Assembly (NCBI RefSeq): GCF_009192745.1
Contig: NZ_VTFV01000003.1
Span: 310,001-374,000 of the forward strand
From: Arthrobacter citreus
Lineage (GTDB): Bacteria > Actinomycetota > Actinomycetes > Actinomycetales > Micrococcaceae
DNA: 64,000 bases
Direction: 5' to 3'
A program made the position numbers and the translations under genes. Positions 21,641 through 34,049 of this stretch are shown piece after piece (position 1 is the first letter of the stretch; each line of letters begins with the position of its first letter). Below the pieces are notes generated by a model. The model made no database searches, had not been told where the DNA came from, and was given only the letters and a program-made list of their open reading frames with translations.

Positions 21641-21947
21641 GACTGTCCCTGCCTTCCGTTTCCTGTGCCGGCACGCAGGCCGGTCAAATGCTGTGGGGTC
21701 CGTCGGGACAGCGGTCCCGGCCGGAGCATCCCATCAAGCTTGGCACAGCGGAACCGGCCCCAATCGGGGGTTCGCGCTTCTGCGGCGGGACTGAAACCTG
21801 ATTGAGACCCAGACGATGCCAAGCCGAGACAAACTGCGTAATACAGCTCACACCTCCCGTAACGGATCCGCCCCCGTGCCCTCCATTCGCGGTGCCCGGA
21901 ATCGGGTAGGCGCGGCCGGGCGCCTATCCAGTAGAATTAAGGAGGCT
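21641..21947. other. Divergent intergenic region between GerMN gene and phoH
   Basis: This 307-bp gap should hold promoters for both directions. A -10-like TAGAAT lies at 21932-21937, 11 bases before the small open frame ahead of phoH. An imperfect inverted repeat (GGTAGGCGC near 21904 with GCGCCTATCC near 21921) overlaps the expected -35 area. No gene is visible. Confidence 0.4.
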
Positions 21948-22004
21948 GTGAGCACCATGATTTTCAGCAGACTTACCATCCAGTTTTCCGATAAGGGGCG
22001 ATGA
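21948..22004 (+). CDS. Possible 18-residue leader peptide overlapping phoH
   Basis: GTG 21948 opens a frame (MSTMIFSRLTIQFSDKGR) with an excellent Shine-Dalgarno, AAGGAGG, at 21939-21945. Its TGA (22002-22004) overlaps an in-frame phoH ATG at 22001 as ATGA. The ribosome site is much better than that of phoH itself, so the peptide may couple translation into phoH. No conservation evidence is available. Confidence 0.35.
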   Translation: MSTMIFSRLTIQFSDKGR

Positions 22005-22024
22005 GAGGCCGAGGGGCCGCATAT

Positions 22025-23062
22025 ATGACCGAATCTTCAGCAGGAATCGGCACTATCCGTGAGGACCAGCAGACGATTGTGTTCGACTCAACCGAGCATA
22101 TGGTCCAGTCTTTGGGCGCCAACGATGAAGCCCTGAAAGTCATCGAGAACGCCTTTCCGGAGGTGAACCTCCATGTCCGCGGAAACGAACTCTCAGTCTC
22201 TGGTCCTGCACCCTCCGTGGACCGGACCGTCCGCCTCGTCAACGAGGTGCGTGTGCTTGCCCGGCACCAGACGCGGGTGACACCCCAGATCCTGGAACAG
22301 CTGATCACCATGCTCCGTGACCAGAGCGCGGAACGGCCGGCAGAGGTCCTCACGCAGAACATCCTCTCCACGCGCGGGCGCACCATTCGCCCAAAGACCC
22401 TCAACCAGAAGAACTACGTTGACGCGATCGACCGCAACACGGTTGTCTTCGGGATTGGCCCGGCCGGCACCGGGAAGACCTACCTGGCCATGGCCAAGGC
22501 GGTCCAAGCGCTGCAGCAAAAGGAAGTCAACCGCATTATCCTGACCCGGCCGGCGGTTGAGGCGGGGGAGCGGCTGGGATTCCTGCCCGGCACGCTCAAC
22601 GACAAGATCGATCCTTACCTGCGTCCGCTCTACGATGCGCTGCACGACATGATGGACCCGGAATCGATTCCCCGGCTCATGGCCGCCGGAACCATTGAAG
22701 TGGCGCCGTTGGCGTACATGCGCGGCCGTACCCTCAACGATGCCTTCATCATCCTGGACGAAGCCCAGAACACGACGCCCGAGCAGATGAAGATGTTCCT
22801 GACGCGCCTTGGCTTCGGATCCAAGATGGTAGTCACCGGTGACGTCACACAGGTAGACCTTCCCGGCTCCACCACCTCCGGCCTGCGGATCGTCCACGAG
22901 ATCCTGGACGGTATCGAGGACGTTCATTTCTCCGAACTCACTGCCACCGACGTCGTACGGCACCGTTTGGTCAGCGACATCGTGACCGCCTACAGCGAAT
23001 GGGACGAAGAACGCCGTTCACGCACCGGTTCCAACACTGCCGGGCAGGAGAAGAAACGATGA
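22025..23062 (+). CDS. PhoH family ATPase
   Basis: The PhoH-like P-loop protein has 345 residues from the ATG at 22025, which has GAGGGG 8 bases upstream; an ATG at 22001 would add 8 residues. Walker A is GPAGTGKT (145-152), Walker [10 protein letters not shown], and a third motif [12 protein letters not shown]. The N-terminal KH-like part ([16 protein letters not shown]) suggests RNA binding. PhoH proteins linked to ybeY are thought to act in RNA metabolism or ribosome maturation. The stop overlaps the ybeY ATG. Confidence 0.93.
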   Translation: MTESSAGIGTIREDQQTIVFDSTEHMVQSLGANDEALKVIENAFPEVNLHVRGNELSVSGPAPSVDRTVRLVNEVRVLARHQTRVTPQILEQLITMLRDQSAERPAEVLTQNILSTRGRTIRPKTLNQKNYVDAIDRNTVVFGIGPAGTGKTYLAMAKAVQALQQKEVNRIILTRPAVEAGERLGFLPGTLNDKIDPYLRPLYDALHDMMDPESIPRLMAAGTIEVAPLAYMRGRTLNDAFIILDEAQNTTPEQMKMFLTRLGFGSKMVVTGDVTQVDLPGSTTSGLRIVHEILDGIEDVHFSELTATDVVRHRLVSDIVTAYSEWDEERRSRTGSNTAGQEKKR

Positions 23063-23532
23063 GCATCGAAGTCAACAACGAGTCAGCCATGCCCGCAGAT
23101 GAGGAAGCGCTGGCCCGCCTGGGCCGCTTCGTCCTGGACGCCATGTACGTCCACCCGGAAGCTGAACTCTCCATCATCCTCGTGGACGAGGACGCCATCG
23201 AGAAGCTCCATATCGAATGGATGGACCTTCCTGGACCCACCGACGTGCTTTCCTTCCCCATGGACGAACTCCGTCCGGGCTCTCCGGGGCGGCCGGCTCC
23301 GGCAGGCGTCCTGGGGGACATTGTGCTTTGCCCGCAGGTTGCTGCCCGGCAGGCCGAAACGGCGGGCCACGGCCTGGAGGATGAGCTGCTGCTGCTGACC
23401 ACCCACGGCATCCTGCACCTCCTTGGCTACGATCACGCCGAGCCCGAGGAAGAAGCTGAAATGTTCGGCCTCCAGCGCCGGCTGCTTTCGGACTACACGG
23501 GCAAGGAAGCCCCGAAGGAGACACGCAGTTGA
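23059..23532 (+). CDS. ybeY: Endoribonuclease YbeY (rRNA maturation factor)
   Basis: The 157-residue metalloprotein is involved in 16S rRNA 3' maturation and ribosome quality control. The zinc motif H-x3-H-x5-H is [11 protein letters not shown] with H116, H120 and H126. The block [14 protein letters not shown] is conserved. ATG 23059 overlaps the phoH stop (ATGA) and has GGAGAAG upstream. It ends by overlapping the next TTG start, so phoH-ybeY-CNNM-era form one tightly coupled unit. Confidence 0.96.
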   Translation: MSIEVNNESAMPADEEALARLGRFVLDAMYVHPEAELSIILVDEDAIEKLHIEWMDLPGPTDVLSFPMDELRPGSPGRPAPAGVLGDIVLCPQVAARQAETAGHGLEDELLLLTTHGILHLLGYDHAEPEEEAEMFGLQRRLLSDYTGKEAPKETRS

Positions 23533-24860
23533 GCGTAGGCGTCCTAGTGGTCATGGCCATCGCCTTCGTGGTGCTGGCCGGGCTCCTTACCGCCGCCGAG
23601 GCAGCCTACGGCTACCTCCCGCGACATGAAGCCGAAGCGCTGCTCAGCGGCCGCGCCGGCAAGCCGCTCCGGCGGATCCTGCAGCACCCGGTGGCGCACA
23701 TGCATGCGCTGCGGTTCTGGCGGGTCTGGTTCGAAATGGCCACTGCGGTCTCTGTTGCCATGGCCTTCCAGCTGGTGGTTGAAAACCTCTGGCTGGCAGG
23801 GCTGCTGGCTACGGTCACCATGGCCGGCGTCGGTTTTGTGCTGGTTGGAGTCTCTCCGCGCCAGATCGGCCGCCGCCACGTCACCGGCGTCGTAGTCCTC
23901 ACTGCGGGACTGGTGAGTGCGCTGCGCACCGTCCTTGGGCCCATCCCGGGCTGGCTCGTGAAGATCGGCTCTGCGGTAGCACCGGGAACCCAGGGTCCGG
24001 ATGCGGCTTTCTTCACCGAGGAAGAGTTCCGCGAACTGCTGGACCGCGCCTCCGAGGCGGACATGATCGAGAACACCGAGGCGGAACTGATCCATTCGGT
24101 CTTCGAACTTGGCGACACCAAGGTGCGTTCCGTGATGGTTCCGCGCACGGACATGGTCTGCATCGATTCCGGGTCCACCCTCCGTCAGGCGATGTCCCTG
24201 TTCCTGCGGTCGGGCTACTCCCGGGTGCCCGTTATCGAGGACAGTGCCGACCAGATCATCGGCATCCTTTACCTCAAGGACGTAGCTGCCCAGATGCACG
24301 GCCGGACGCCGGAAGCCGGCAGCCAGCCTGTTGACGATTTCTGCCGGCCGGTCCGTTATGTGCCGGAGTCCAAGGCCGTGGGGGAACTGCTGCAGGAACT
24401 GCAGCGCGAATCGACCCACGTGGCAGTGGTTATCGATGAATACGGCGGAACGGCCGGACTGGTCACCCTCGAAGACCTGATCGAGGAAATCGTCGGAGAA
24501 ATCGTAGACGAGTACGACTCCGAGCGCCCGGACATCGAAGACCTGGGCGACGGACGCTACCGGCTCAGTTCCAAAGCCGGGATCGACGACCTCGGCGAAC
24601 TCTTCGACCTCAGCCTCGAAGACGACGAGGTGGATACGGTGGGCGGTCTCCTGGCCAAGGCCCTTGGGCGCGTGCCGATCGTAGGCAGCGAAGTAGTTGT
24701 CGAATCGATCGTGCTCCACGCGGAGCGGCTTGAGGGACGGCGTAACAGAGTCTCCCACGTACTTGCCTGGCGGCAGCCGGAAAACGGCGAAGACAATACG
24801 ACGGCGGCGGCCCACCCGGACCGCCCCAAAACAACAGAATTGGTACCCCGAAATGACTGA
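23529..24860 (+). CDS. CNNM/CorC-HlyC family membrane protein (hemolysin-like, CBS pair)
   Basis: The 443-residue protein contains an N-terminal DUF21 membrane region (first helix [20 protein letters not shown]), a CBS pair ([20 protein letters not shown] ... [19 protein letters not shown]) and a C-terminal CorC/HlyC domain ([18 protein letters not shown]). Family members are linked to magnesium or cobalt homeostasis; 'hemolysin' is a historical name. TTG start overlaps the ybeY stop, and its stop overlaps the era start by 8 bases. Confidence 0.9.
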   Translation: MSVGVLVVMAIAFVVLAGLLTAAEAAYGYLPRHEAEALLSGRAGKPLRRILQHPVAHMHALRFWRVWFEMATAVSVAMAFQLVVENLWLAGLLATVTMAGVGFVLVGVSPRQIGRRHVTGVVVLTAGLVSALRTVLGPIPGWLVKIGSAVAPGTQGPDAAFFTEEEFRELLDRASEADMIENTEAELIHSVFELGDTKVRSVMVPRTDMVCIDSGSTLRQAMSLFLRSGYSRVPVIEDSADQIIGILYLKDVAAQMHGRTPEAGSQPVDDFCRPVRYVPESKAVGELLQELQRESTHVAVVIDEYGGTAGLVTLEDLIEEIVGEIVDEYDSERPDIEDLGDGRYRLSSKAGIDDLGELFDLSLEDDEVDTVGGLLAKALGRVPIVGSEVVVESIVLHAERLEGRRNRVSHVLAWRQPENGEDNTTAAAHPDRPKTTELVPRND

Positions 24861-25782
24861 ACCCACGTTCCGCGCCGGATTCGTGTCCCTGGTGGGCCGG
24901 CCCAACGCCGGCAAGTCCACCCTGACCAATGCCCTGGTGGGCCAGAAGGTGGCGATCACTTCGGCGAAGCCCCAGACCACCCGGCATACCATCCGCGGAA
25001 TCGTGCACCGGGAGACTTCCCAGCTCATCCTGGTGGATACCCCTGGCCTGCACCGTCCGCGCACCCTGCTGGGACAGCGGCTCAATGACCTCGTAGCGGA
25101 CACCCTTGCCGAGGTGGACGCGATCGGGTTCTGCCTTCCGGCCAACGAAGCCGTGGGTCCGGGCGACCGCTACATCGCAAACCAGCTGGCAGCGCTGAAG
25201 CGCAAGCCGGTCATTGCCCTGGTGACCAAGACTGACCTGGTTGACCGTGCAGCCCTGGCCAAGCAGCTGATGTCAGTGACGGCGCTGGGCAACGAAGTGC
25301 TTGGGGAGGAAGGATGGGCGGACGTGGTTCCCGTTTCCGCCGCCGACGGGTTCCAGGTGGACACCGTTGCGGATGTCCTTGCCTCCCACATGCCGGCGTC
25401 CCCTCCGCTGTACCCCGACGGTGAGCTGACCGACGAACCAGAAGCCGTGATGGTCGCGGAGCTTGTCCGCGAAGCCGCGCTGGAGGGAGTGCGGGACGAG
25501 CTGCCCCATTCCCTTGCTGTGGTGGTTGAGGAGATCGTCCCTCGTGAGGGCCGCAGTGAAGAGAACCCGCTGCTGGATGTCCGGGTTAATCTTTATGTTG
25601 AACGTCCGTCGCAGAAAGCGATTATCATTGGGCGGGGCGGTTCACGCCTGCGTGAAGTGGGAACGAATGCACGCCGCGGCATCGAAGCGCTGCTGGGTAC
25701 CCGGGTTTACCTGGACCTGCACGTGAAGATTGCCAAGGACTGGCAGCGGGACCCCAAGCAGCTGGTGAAGCTGGGATTCTAG
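24853..25782 (+). CDS. era: GTPase Era
   Basis: The 309-residue GTPase binds 16S rRNA and checks small-subunit assembly. G1 is GRPNAGKS (15-22), G2 includes PQTTRHTIRG, G3 DTPGL, G4 TKTD. The C-terminal KH domain contains IIIGRGGSRLREVGTNARRG. The ATG 24853 is chosen over an upstream in-frame methionine at 24697 that lies inside the CNNM gene. Era is the last gene of the phoH-ybeY-CNNM-era unit, grouping ribosome-maturation functions. Confidence 0.97.
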   Translation: MTEPTFRAGFVSLVGRPNAGKSTLTNALVGQKVAITSAKPQTTRHTIRGIVHRETSQLILVDTPGLHRPRTLLGQRLNDLVADTLAEVDAIGFCLPANEAVGPGDRYIANQLAALKRKPVIALVTKTDLVDRAALAKQLMSVTALGNEVLGEEGWADVVPVSAADGFQVDTVADVLASHMPASPPLYPDGELTDEPEAVMVAELVREAALEGVRDELPHSLAVVVEEIVPREGRSEENPLLDVRVNLYVERPSQKAIIIGRGGSRLREVGTNARRGIEALLGTRVYLDLHVKIAKDWQRDPKQLVKLGF

Positions 25783-25882
25783 CGGCCTAGGCGGGTCCTA
25801 AGCTTCTTCACAGCACGGGCCCGTACACTTTGTTCATCCATTTTCGCAAGCCATCAGTATCAGATCCAGGGAGGGAACGGCT

Positions 25883-27412
25883 ATGCCATCACGCCGTGCC
25901 GCTACAGGTCATGGTCCCTCCGGATCTGCCGCTACCAGCCGACGCCGTACGGCAGCCGTACCGGGCAGCCGTCACCTGGGTAACGGAACCGCACGCGGGG
26001 GACACCCTGTGCTTGCCGCCATTGCGGTGCTGCTCTCCCTGACCCTGGTCTCCGGGCTGGTCTTCGCAGGCGTGCAGCTTTTGCGGCTGCAAAGCAACTT
26101 CGACACCAAACCGCTGAACATTGGGCAGGACCAGCCCGAAGTCCCGGCGGACACCAACACCGATTCACTGCAGATCCTGGTGCTGGGCACCGACAACCGC
26201 GAAGGCCAGGACTCCAACAACTCGGACGTCATGATGCTCGTGAACATGGCAGCAGACCGTTCCCATGTGACCGTGGTGAGCTTCCCGCGCGACCTGCTGG
26301 TCCCGCTGCCTGCCTGCACGGACCCTGAATCCGGGCTCCAGTTCCAGGCGATGGGTCTGGCCCAGCTGAACGGCGCGCTGGGCAACGGCGGCCCCGGTTG
26401 TACCGTGGCGGCAATCAACGAACTGACCGGCCTCAGCATTGACCACTTCATGATGGCCGACTTCAACGCCGTGAAGGAACTGTCCAACACCCTTGGCGGC
26501 GTGGAAGTCTGCGTGAACCAGCCGGTTGACGATCCGCTTTCCGGACTGAACATTCCCGCAGGTGTTTCCAGCGTCCAGGGTGACCAGGCACTTGCATTCC
26601 TGCGCACCCGCCACGGCTTCGGCAACGGCGGCGATGAAGGCCGCATCAAGGCACAGCAGAGTTTCCTTGCCTCCATGGTGAGGAAAGTCCAGGGTGAAGG
26701 CACGCTGAACAACCTTCCCCGTCTCTACTCCATTGCCGACACCGTGACGAAGAACCTGACCGTGGACGAGGGCCTTACCGACATCCCCACCCTGATTGCC
26801 ATGGCGGGCCGCCTCAAGGACGTGGACCTGGGAAACGTTGCTTTTGTGACCGTTCCGGTGGTGCCTTACGAACTTGATCCCAATCGGCTCGTCCTGGACG
26901 AGGATGCGGCGCAGCCGCTGTTTGACGCCCTGGTCGCAGACCAGCCCATCGGTGCCGCTGCGGAAGAGGAACCTGCAGCACAGACTCCCGGCAGCGCTGC
27001 CCCCGGCACCGTTAGCCCCGAGCCCGTCGCTCCGGTGATCGATCCGGCGACTATTCCGGTGACCATCCTGGACGGTATCAACGGAACCGAAAGCGGACGT
27101 GACGCCGAACTTGCCCAGTACCTGCTCAGTGAGGGCTTCAGCCAGGCACTTGCCGGCGGCCTGTCCGCCTCAACAACGCCCGGCACCCAGGTCTTCTTCA
27201 CGCCCGGCTACGACGACATGGCGCTGGAAGTTGCCAAGGCCCTGAACATTCCCTCCTCCCAGGTGGCCGTGAGTTCGGCAGTGCGCGGCGTCGTCGTTCA
27301 GGTCGGGGCGGACTTCACCAAGGGGAACCTGATGGAAGACACGGGTAACCTCGGCGGGCTCACGGGGCAGACTGCCGCGCAGGTTACGTGCCAGTCGGCC
27401 TTCGGTTACTGA
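25883..27412 (+). CDS. LCP (LytR-CpsA-Psr) family protein with LytR_C domain
   Basis: The 509-residue protein has a basic cytoplasmic N-terminus, one membrane helix (LAAIAVLLSLTLVSGLVFAGV, about 45-65), then the LCP catalytic domain: ILVLGTDNREGQDSNNSDVM, VVSFPRDLLVPLP, and FLRTRHGFGNGGDEGRIKAQQ with the Arg residues that bind pyrophosphate. A LytR_C domain (VTILDGINGTESGRDAELAQYL) ends it. LCP enzymes attach glycopolymers to peptidoglycan outside the membrane. GAGGGAACGGCT precedes the ATG. Monocistronic; no polymer synthesis genes adjoin. Confidence 0.92.
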   Translation: MPSRRAATGHGPSGSAATSRRRTAAVPGSRHLGNGTARGGHPVLAAIAVLLSLTLVSGLVFAGVQLLRLQSNFDTKPLNIGQDQPEVPADTNTDSLQILVLGTDNREGQDSNNSDVMMLVNMAADRSHVTVVSFPRDLLVPLPACTDPESGLQFQAMGLAQLNGALGNGGPGCTVAAINELTGLSIDHFMMADFNAVKELSNTLGGVEVCVNQPVDDPLSGLNIPAGVSSVQGDQALAFLRTRHGFGNGGDEGRIKAQQSFLASMVRKVQGEGTLNNLPRLYSIADTVTKNLTVDEGLTDIPTLIAMAGRLKDVDLGNVAFVTVPVVPYELDPNRLVLDEDAAQPLFDALVADQPIGAAAEEEPAAQTPGSAAPGTVSPEPVAPVIDPATIPVTILDGINGTESGRDAELAQYLLSEGFSQALAGGLSASTTPGTQVFFTPGYDDMALEVAKALNIPSSQVAVSSAVRGVVVQVGADFTKGNLMEDTGNLGGLTGQTAAQVTCQSAFGY

Positions 27413-27481
27413 GTTTTCAATAGCCCCTGAACGTGCGTGCTAGTCTGGGCACGTGCGCGCAGAGATCCTCCTTCTTAGCTG

Positions 27482-29339
<1,858 letters not shown>

Positions 29340-29460
29340 CACCGCGTCCGGCCCCCGGCCGACATCCAGTGCGCCCGGTACGCAGCTGCGCACCGGACGC
29401 GCTGGCGTGCAGGAACACCGTCCTGCAGGGAAAACCCGTCCAGCGTGGGAAAATAGGTGC

Positions 29461-30213
29461 GTGGCCAATAAATCATTCGCTTCACGGACCTACCGTGACG
29501 AGGGCGTGGTGCTGCGCACCCACAAGCTGGGCGAAGCGGACCGGATCGTCATCCTCCTGACGCGCAACCACGGCCAGGTCCGCGCCGTCGCCAAGGGGGT
29601 GCGCCGCACGTCCAGCAAGTTTGGTGCCCGGCTGGAACCCTTTATGGTCGTGGACCTGCAGCTTTCTCATGGCCGCAGCCTGGACATCGTGACCCAGGTC
29701 CAGACCAAGGGCGCCTATGGTGCGGGAATCGCCGCCGACTACGCCCGCTACACGGCAGCCGCGGCTGTTGCCGAGACAGCCGAACGCCTGACCGACGTCG
29801 ACGGCGAGTCCGCGAATGCGCACTACCACCTGGTCATTGGTGCCATGGCGGCCCTGAGCCGCGGAGTCCATCCGCCGGAACTTATTCTCGATTCCTACCT
29901 TCTGCGGGCCCTGTCCACCGCGGGCTGGGCCCCGTCCTTCACGGACTGTGCCCGCTGCGGAGCGCCCGGGCCGCACAGCGCGTTCTCGGCCCCGCTGGGC
30001 GGAGCCGTATGTCCGGCCTGCCGGCCTCCGGGATCAGCATCGCCGTCAGCGGAAACCATGCTGCTGCTGGCGGCGCTGCTCAGCGGCGACTGGGAATACG
30101 CGGATGCCTCCGGCCCGCAGCCCCGCCGGGAATCGGCCGGCCTGGTGGCCAGCTACCTGCAGTGGCACCTGGAACGAGTCGTGAAGTCCCTTCAACATGT
30201 GGAGCGTGTATAG
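29461..30213 (+). CDS. recO: DNA repair protein RecO
   Basis: The 250-residue RecO works with RecF and RecR to load RecA onto gaps. The N-terminal OB fold starts [20 protein letters not shown]. The C-terminal half carries a four-cysteine zinc site: CARCG and VCPAC. The GTG 29461 ([15 protein letters not shown]) is chosen; a longer frame from 29407 has no support. uppS starts 2 bases after the stop, a pairing common in actinobacteria. Confidence 0.95.
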   Translation: MANKSFASRTYRDEGVVLRTHKLGEADRIVILLTRNHGQVRAVAKGVRRTSSKFGARLEPFMVVDLQLSHGRSLDIVTQVQTKGAYGAGIAADYARYTAAAAVAETAERLTDVDGESANAHYHLVIGAMAALSRGVHPPELILDSYLLRALSTAGWAPSFTDCARCGAPGPHSAFSAPLGGAVCPACRPPGSASPSAETMLLLAALLSGDWEYADASGPQPRRESAGLVASYLQWHLERVVKSLQHVERV

Positions 30214-30215
30214 CT

Positions 30216-31013
30216 TTGGTTCCTCCCCGCAACTCTCCGGCTGCTCCGTGGCCGCATCCGTCCGGCGCGGTTCCGCCCCCGGTTCCCCGCGACCTGGTTC
30301 CTGCGCACGTTGCCATCGTCATGGACGGGAACGGCCGGTGGGCCAACCAGCGCGGCCTGCCACGCACCGAAGGGCACCGCGCAGGTGAAGCAGCTCTGCT
30401 GGATGTCATGGCCGGCGCCGTCGAAATAGGCATCAAACATGTCTCCGTGTACGCCTTCTCCACTGAAAACTGGAAACGCTCCCCGGAAGAGGTCCGTTTC
30501 CTCATGGGCTTCAGCAGGGATGTCCTGCGCCGGCAGCGGGACCAGCTGGACGAGTGGGGAGTGCGCATCCGCTGGTCAGGGCGCCGTCCCCGGCTCTGGG
30601 GGTCGGTGATCAAGGAACTTGAGGTCGCCGAGGAACAGACCAGGAATAACACCGCCTGCACCCTGAACATGTGCGTGAACTACGGTGGACGGGCTGAGAT
30701 CACCGATGCCGTCAGCGCGATCGCCGAAGACGTGAAGAACGGCAAGCTGCGTCCCGGGAGCATTTCCGAGAAGACAATCCAGCGCTATCTCGACGAGCCG
30801 GACCTTCCCGACGTCGACCTTTTCCTGCGCACGTCGGGGGAGCAGCGGCTCTCCAATTTTATGCTGTGGCAGTCCGCATATGCAGAGATGGTCTTCATGG
30901 ATACGCTCTGGCCCGACGTCGACCGCCGGACGCTGTGGGAAGCCGTGGAAATCTATGCGCGGCGGGACCGCCGCTACGGGGGCGCGGTGGACCAGGCGGC
31001 CGCCGGCGCCTAG
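30216..31013 (+). CDS. uppS: Isoprenyl transferase (undecaprenyl/decaprenyl diphosphate synthase)
   Basis: The 265-residue cis-prenyltransferase makes the polyprenyl diphosphate carrier for cell-wall synthesis. [20 protein letters not shown] contains the catalytic aspartate and structural G-N-G-R-W-A motif. [16 protein letters not shown] and [21 protein letters not shown] are the other family blocks. The start TTG 30216 has GGAG 11 bases upstream and begins two bases after recO. Its stop shares CTAG (31010-31013) with the convergent hydrolase gene. The product could feed the polyprenol-phosphate mannosyltransferase at 61787. Confidence 0.94.
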   Translation: MVPPRNSPAAPWPHPSGAVPPPVPRDLVPAHVAIVMDGNGRWANQRGLPRTEGHRAGEAALLDVMAGAVEIGIKHVSVYAFSTENWKRSPEEVRFLMGFSRDVLRRQRDQLDEWGVRIRWSGRRPRLWGSVIKELEVAEEQTRNNTACTLNMCVNYGGRAEITDAVSAIAEDVKNGKLRPGSISEKTIQRYLDEPDLPDVDLFLRTSGEQRLSNFMLWQSAYAEMVFMDTLWPDVDRRTLWEAVEIYARRDRRYGGAVDQAAAGA

Positions 31014-32065
31014 CCGGGGGCTTGCCCGTGCAGGTAGGTTCCGGCCCACGTGCCCAGCCGGTCGTAAACCACGCGGCGGACCGGCTTCGCCGAGAGCAGC
31101 ACGTCATGCAGGGCCCCGTCAAAGCGCAGGACGGTCACTTCGGGGCCCAGGAGCAGTGCCCGCTGGACCATGAGGTTGACGTCCAGCACGCTGTCCGTGG
31201 ATTTCATTGACTCGTTCCAGGTGGCACCAATAGTGGACCGGGCAGATGCCATCACCAGGACAGGGCAGTTGATGTCCAGTCCGCGTGCCACCTGGGCGTG
31301 GCCTGCCAGCACTGCCGTGATCCAGCCGGCACGGACAGGCCAGCTGCCCGGGGGCTTCCAGACCGGGTCAAGTTCCCACTCGCCGTCCGCTTCAGCGCTC
31401 AGCGACCGCCAGTAAAAGTCAAGCTCGGGGATCTTCAGCCGTGCCTTGGGACGGGTGCGTGCCAGCGGCTCCAGCAGTCCTGCAGCGGCGTTACGCGCCA
31501 GGGAACTTCCGCGCAGTTCAAGCCACGGGCTGTTCAGGATCAGTGCGGAAATGCGTCCGGGGTTCCGGTGCGCCCAGAGCGAGGCAACAAGTCCGCCGGT
31601 TGAATGTGCCATGAGCGTCAGCCGTACCGGGGCCTGCGCCCCGCGGCTTTCGCGGATGTCCTCTTCAACCGCGGCCAGGGCTGCTTCGATGTCCGCGTCA
31701 TAGTCGGAGAGATCGGTGATGAATCCCTCTGACTGTCCCGGCCGGAGACTGCGGCCGTACTTGCGCAGGTCAACAGCATAGAAAGCAACCCCGCGCTCGG
31801 CCCAGAAGTCAGCCAGTTCAGTCTGGAAGAAGTAGTCGGCCCAGCCGTGGACGTAGACCACTGCATGTACGGGTGCCGGTTCCACGGGGCCTCGCAGCCG
31901 GGCAATCCGTTCCCGCAGCCGCCCGGTGAATGTCGGCGGCGGGGGAGGTTCGGGGGTATAGGAGACCAGGGTCGCTGCAACCGGTCCTTCGTCATCCTCG
32001 CCGAGCTCCAGCGTCAGTGCCCGGTAGCCGTCGCCCAGTCTGTCAGGTTGCCAGTTCTGCCCCAT
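31010..32065 (-). CDS. Alpha/beta hydrolase
   Basis: The 351-residue serine hydrolase, not further assignable, has the oxyanion region [20 protein letters not shown], nucleophile elbow AHSTGG (alanine instead of the usual first glycine), and a late histidine in [13 protein letters not shown]. The large middle part (about 190-290) resembles a cap domain of the monoacylglycerol-lipase/serine aminopeptidase S33 group. ATG 32065 is chosen; no Shine-Dalgarno is seen and TATTTT lies just upstream, so the mRNA may be leaderless. Convergent with uppS, divergent from pyrD. Confidence 0.8.
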   Translation of the reverse strand: MGQNWQPDRLGDGYRALTLELGEDDEGPVAATLVSYTPEPPPPPTFTGRLRERIARLRGPVEPAPVHAVVYVHGWADYFFQTELADFWAERGVAFYAVDLRKYGRSLRPGQSEGFITDLSDYDADIEAALAAVEEDIRESRGAQAPVRLTLMAHSTGGLVASLWAHRNPGRISALILNSPWLELRGSSLARNAAAGLLEPLARTRPKARLKIPELDFYWRSLSAEADGEWELDPVWKPPGSWPVRAGWITAVLAGHAQVARGLDINCPVLVMASARSTIGATWNESMKSTDSVLDVNLMVQRALLLGPEVTVLRFDGALHDVLLSAKPVRRVVYDRLGTWAGTYLHGQAPG

Positions 32066-32143
32066 ACATCGAAAATACACGAAAGAGTCGGGACTCCCGG
32101 ACGGCGATTTGGTGCAGGCCACCGCGAGTGGAAGCATTAAAAC

Positions 32144-33217
32144 ATGCGCGTCTACCCCACGTTCTTCCGGATTGTGTTCTCCGGAATGGACCCCGAAAAA
32201 GCCCACAAGATCGGCTACGAAGCAATCCGCGCCGCAGCCTTCACGCCTGCGGCACCGGTGCTGCGTGCCCTCACCCGTCCCGCCCGGGGCCAGGCGGTTG
32301 ACGCACTGGGCCTGCGGTTCCCCTCGCCCTTCGGCCTGGCAGCAGGCTTCGATAAGGAGGGCGCCGCCGTCGTGGCACTGGCGAACCTCGGCTTCGGGCA
32401 CATTGAACTTGGAACCGTCACGGCCCAGGCCCAGCCAGGCAATGCCAAACCCCGGCTGTTCCGGCTGGTGGAGGACCGGGCCGTCATCAACCGCATGGGC
32501 TTTAACAACGACGGCGCCGCCGCCGTCGCGCCGCGGGTGCGGAAAGCCGTGGACGGCCTGTACCGCCGCTGGGGGCGCGACCGCCCGATCGTTGGCGTCA
32601 ACATCGGCAAGACGAAGAAGGTTGGGCTCCAGGACGCCGTTGATGACTACCTGGCCAGCACCCGGCTGCTTGCAGCCGGCGCCGATTACCTGGTGGTCAA
32701 TGTGAGCTCACCGAACACTCCGGGCCTGCGCCAGCTGCAGAGCATCGACTCCCTGCGTCCGCTGCTGACCGCGGTGGGCCGGACTGCCGATGAGACCGCA
32801 GGACGCCATGTGCCGCTGCTGGTGAAGATCGCGCCGGACCTTACTGATGAGGACATCGACGACGTCGCCCGCCTGGCGCTGGACCTGAAGCTCGACGGCG
32901 TCGTGGCCACCAACACCACCATCGGGCGCGAAGGCCTGGTTACAGATCCCGAAACCGTTATTGCTGCCGGAGTAGGCGGGCTCAGCGGCGCGCCGCTGAA
33001 ACAGCGTTCCCTCGAAGTCCTGCGCCGGCTGCGCGCCGCCCTCGGTCCGGAACCGGTGATTATCTCGGTTGGCGGCGTGGAAACCGGAGACGACGTCAAG
33101 GAGCGCCTCGATGCCGGGGCGAACCTGGTGCAGGGCTACACCGCGTTCCTCTACGAAGGACCGTTCTGGGCAGGGCGGATCAACCGGCGGCTGCGCAAGC
33201 TGCAGCGCCGCGGCTGA
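32144..33217 (+). CDS. pyrD: Quinone-dependent dihydroorotate dehydrogenase
   Basis: The 357-residue class 2 enzyme oxidises dihydroorotate to orotate with electrons passed to quinone at the membrane. FMN-binding blocks are [12 protein letters not shown] and [15 protein letters not shown], whose second serine is the catalytic base typical of class 2. [20 protein letters not shown] and [12 protein letters not shown] follow. The N-terminal helices ([20 protein letters not shown]) form the membrane/quinone tunnel. It stands apart from other pyr genes; a terminator follows. Confidence 0.96.
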   Translation: MRVYPTFFRIVFSGMDPEKAHKIGYEAIRAAAFTPAAPVLRALTRPARGQAVDALGLRFPSPFGLAAGFDKEGAAVVALANLGFGHIELGTVTAQAQPGNAKPRLFRLVEDRAVINRMGFNNDGAAAVAPRVRKAVDGLYRRWGRDRPIVGVNIGKTKKVGLQDAVDDYLASTRLLAAGADYLVVNVSSPNTPGLRQLQSIDSLRPLLTAVGRTADETAGRHVPLLVKIAPDLTDEDIDDVARLALDLKLDGVVATNTTIGREGLVTDPETVIAAGVGGLSGAPLKQRSLEVLRRLRAALGPEPVIISVGGVETGDDVKERLDAGANLVQGYTAFLYEGPFWAGRINRRLRKLQRRG

Positions 33218-33247
33218 GTCCCGGTTCGCCGCAGGACATAGCAGGAC

Positions 33248-33286
33248 ATGGAAGAAGGGACCGGTTCAACCGGTCCCTTCTTCCAT
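33248..33286. terminator. Bidirectional intrinsic terminator between pyrD and DUF3043 gene
   Basis: A near-perfect 19-bp inverted repeat (33248-33266 with 33268-33286; arms ATGGAAGAAGGGACCGGTT and complement) lies 30 bases after pyrD and before the convergent DUF3043 stop at 33318. Confidence 0.88.
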
Positions 33287-33317
33287 GTATGTACAGGCCT
33301 TGCAGGTTTGGGCCCGG

Positions 33318-33920
33318 CTAGGAGACCTTCTCGCCGCGGCGTACCTGCGGCTTGGGCAGACGGAAACGGCGCAGCTGCAGGGCACGGGAGATTCCGTACC
33401 AGACGTCGCCCTGGTTGGGGGACCCGAACTTTTCGGTGAGGCGGCGGCGCAGGAGGAAGCGGATGCGGATGCTGTCCACGATCACCAGCACAATCAGTGC
33501 CCAGAAGGCCATAAGGATGAAGCTCTGCACCGTGAGGTTCTGGATGAAGCTGGCTACCACAAAGACGGCAGCAGCGATCATCACAAATTCACCGACGTTC
33601 CAGCGTGCATCCACTACGTCGCGCACGAAGCGGCGGTTGGGGCCCTTGTCGCGCAGGGGAAGGTAGCGCTCGTCGCCGGTATCCAGGGCGGCACGGGTCT
33701 TCAGGCGTTCCTCGCGCATGGCGGCACGGCTGGCCTCCCGGGCAGCCTTGCGGTCGTTGGGGACCAGCGGGCGCTTGCGCGCAGCTACCTGGTCCTTACG
33801 CCGCGGGGTGGGAGCGCCCTTGCCGGTGGAGCCGCCGGACTTGGGCGACTCGGCCTGGGCTGCAGCTGCCTGATCCACAGTTTCCTGCGCGGTGGGCGCT
33901 TCTTTCTTTCGTCCGAACAC
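33318..33920 (-). CDS. DUF3043 domain-containing membrane protein
   Basis: The 200-residue actinobacterial protein has a charged, disordered N-terminal half (basic blocks RRKDQVAARKRPLVPNDRKA and RAAMREERLK). Two membrane helices follow (VGEFVMIAAAVFVVASFI; FILMAFWALIVLVIVDSI), then a basic tail. The conserved stretch LPLRDKGPNRRFVRDVVDAR precedes the first helix. Function unknown. It is divergent from the M20 peptidase gene 129 bp away. Confidence 0.88.
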   Translation of the reverse strand: MFGRKKEAPTAQETVDQAAAAQAESPKSGGSTGKGAPTPRRKDQVAARKRPLVPNDRKAAREASRAAMREERLKTRAALDTGDERYLPLRDKGPNRRFVRDVVDARWNVGEFVMIAAAVFVVASFIQNLTVQSFILMAFWALIVLVIVDSIRIRFLLRRRLTEKFGSPNQGDVWYGISRALQLRRFRLPKPQVRRGEKVS

Positions 33921-34049
33921 TCATCAAGGATACCTGAACCGCACGTGGCCTGCGCGGCGGTTACGGCACAGTCAAACCCTGGCGGTTTGGAGCGTCCCCG
34001 CAGGTCCTGCGCCTCGAAGCGGCCGGGGCACGGTTGTAGGGTGTGGCCT

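Noticed and set aside
23544-25145. 533-residue minus-strand frame over the CNNM gene and era
   Set aside because: Spans two well-supported plus-strand genes with no ribosome site or family match.
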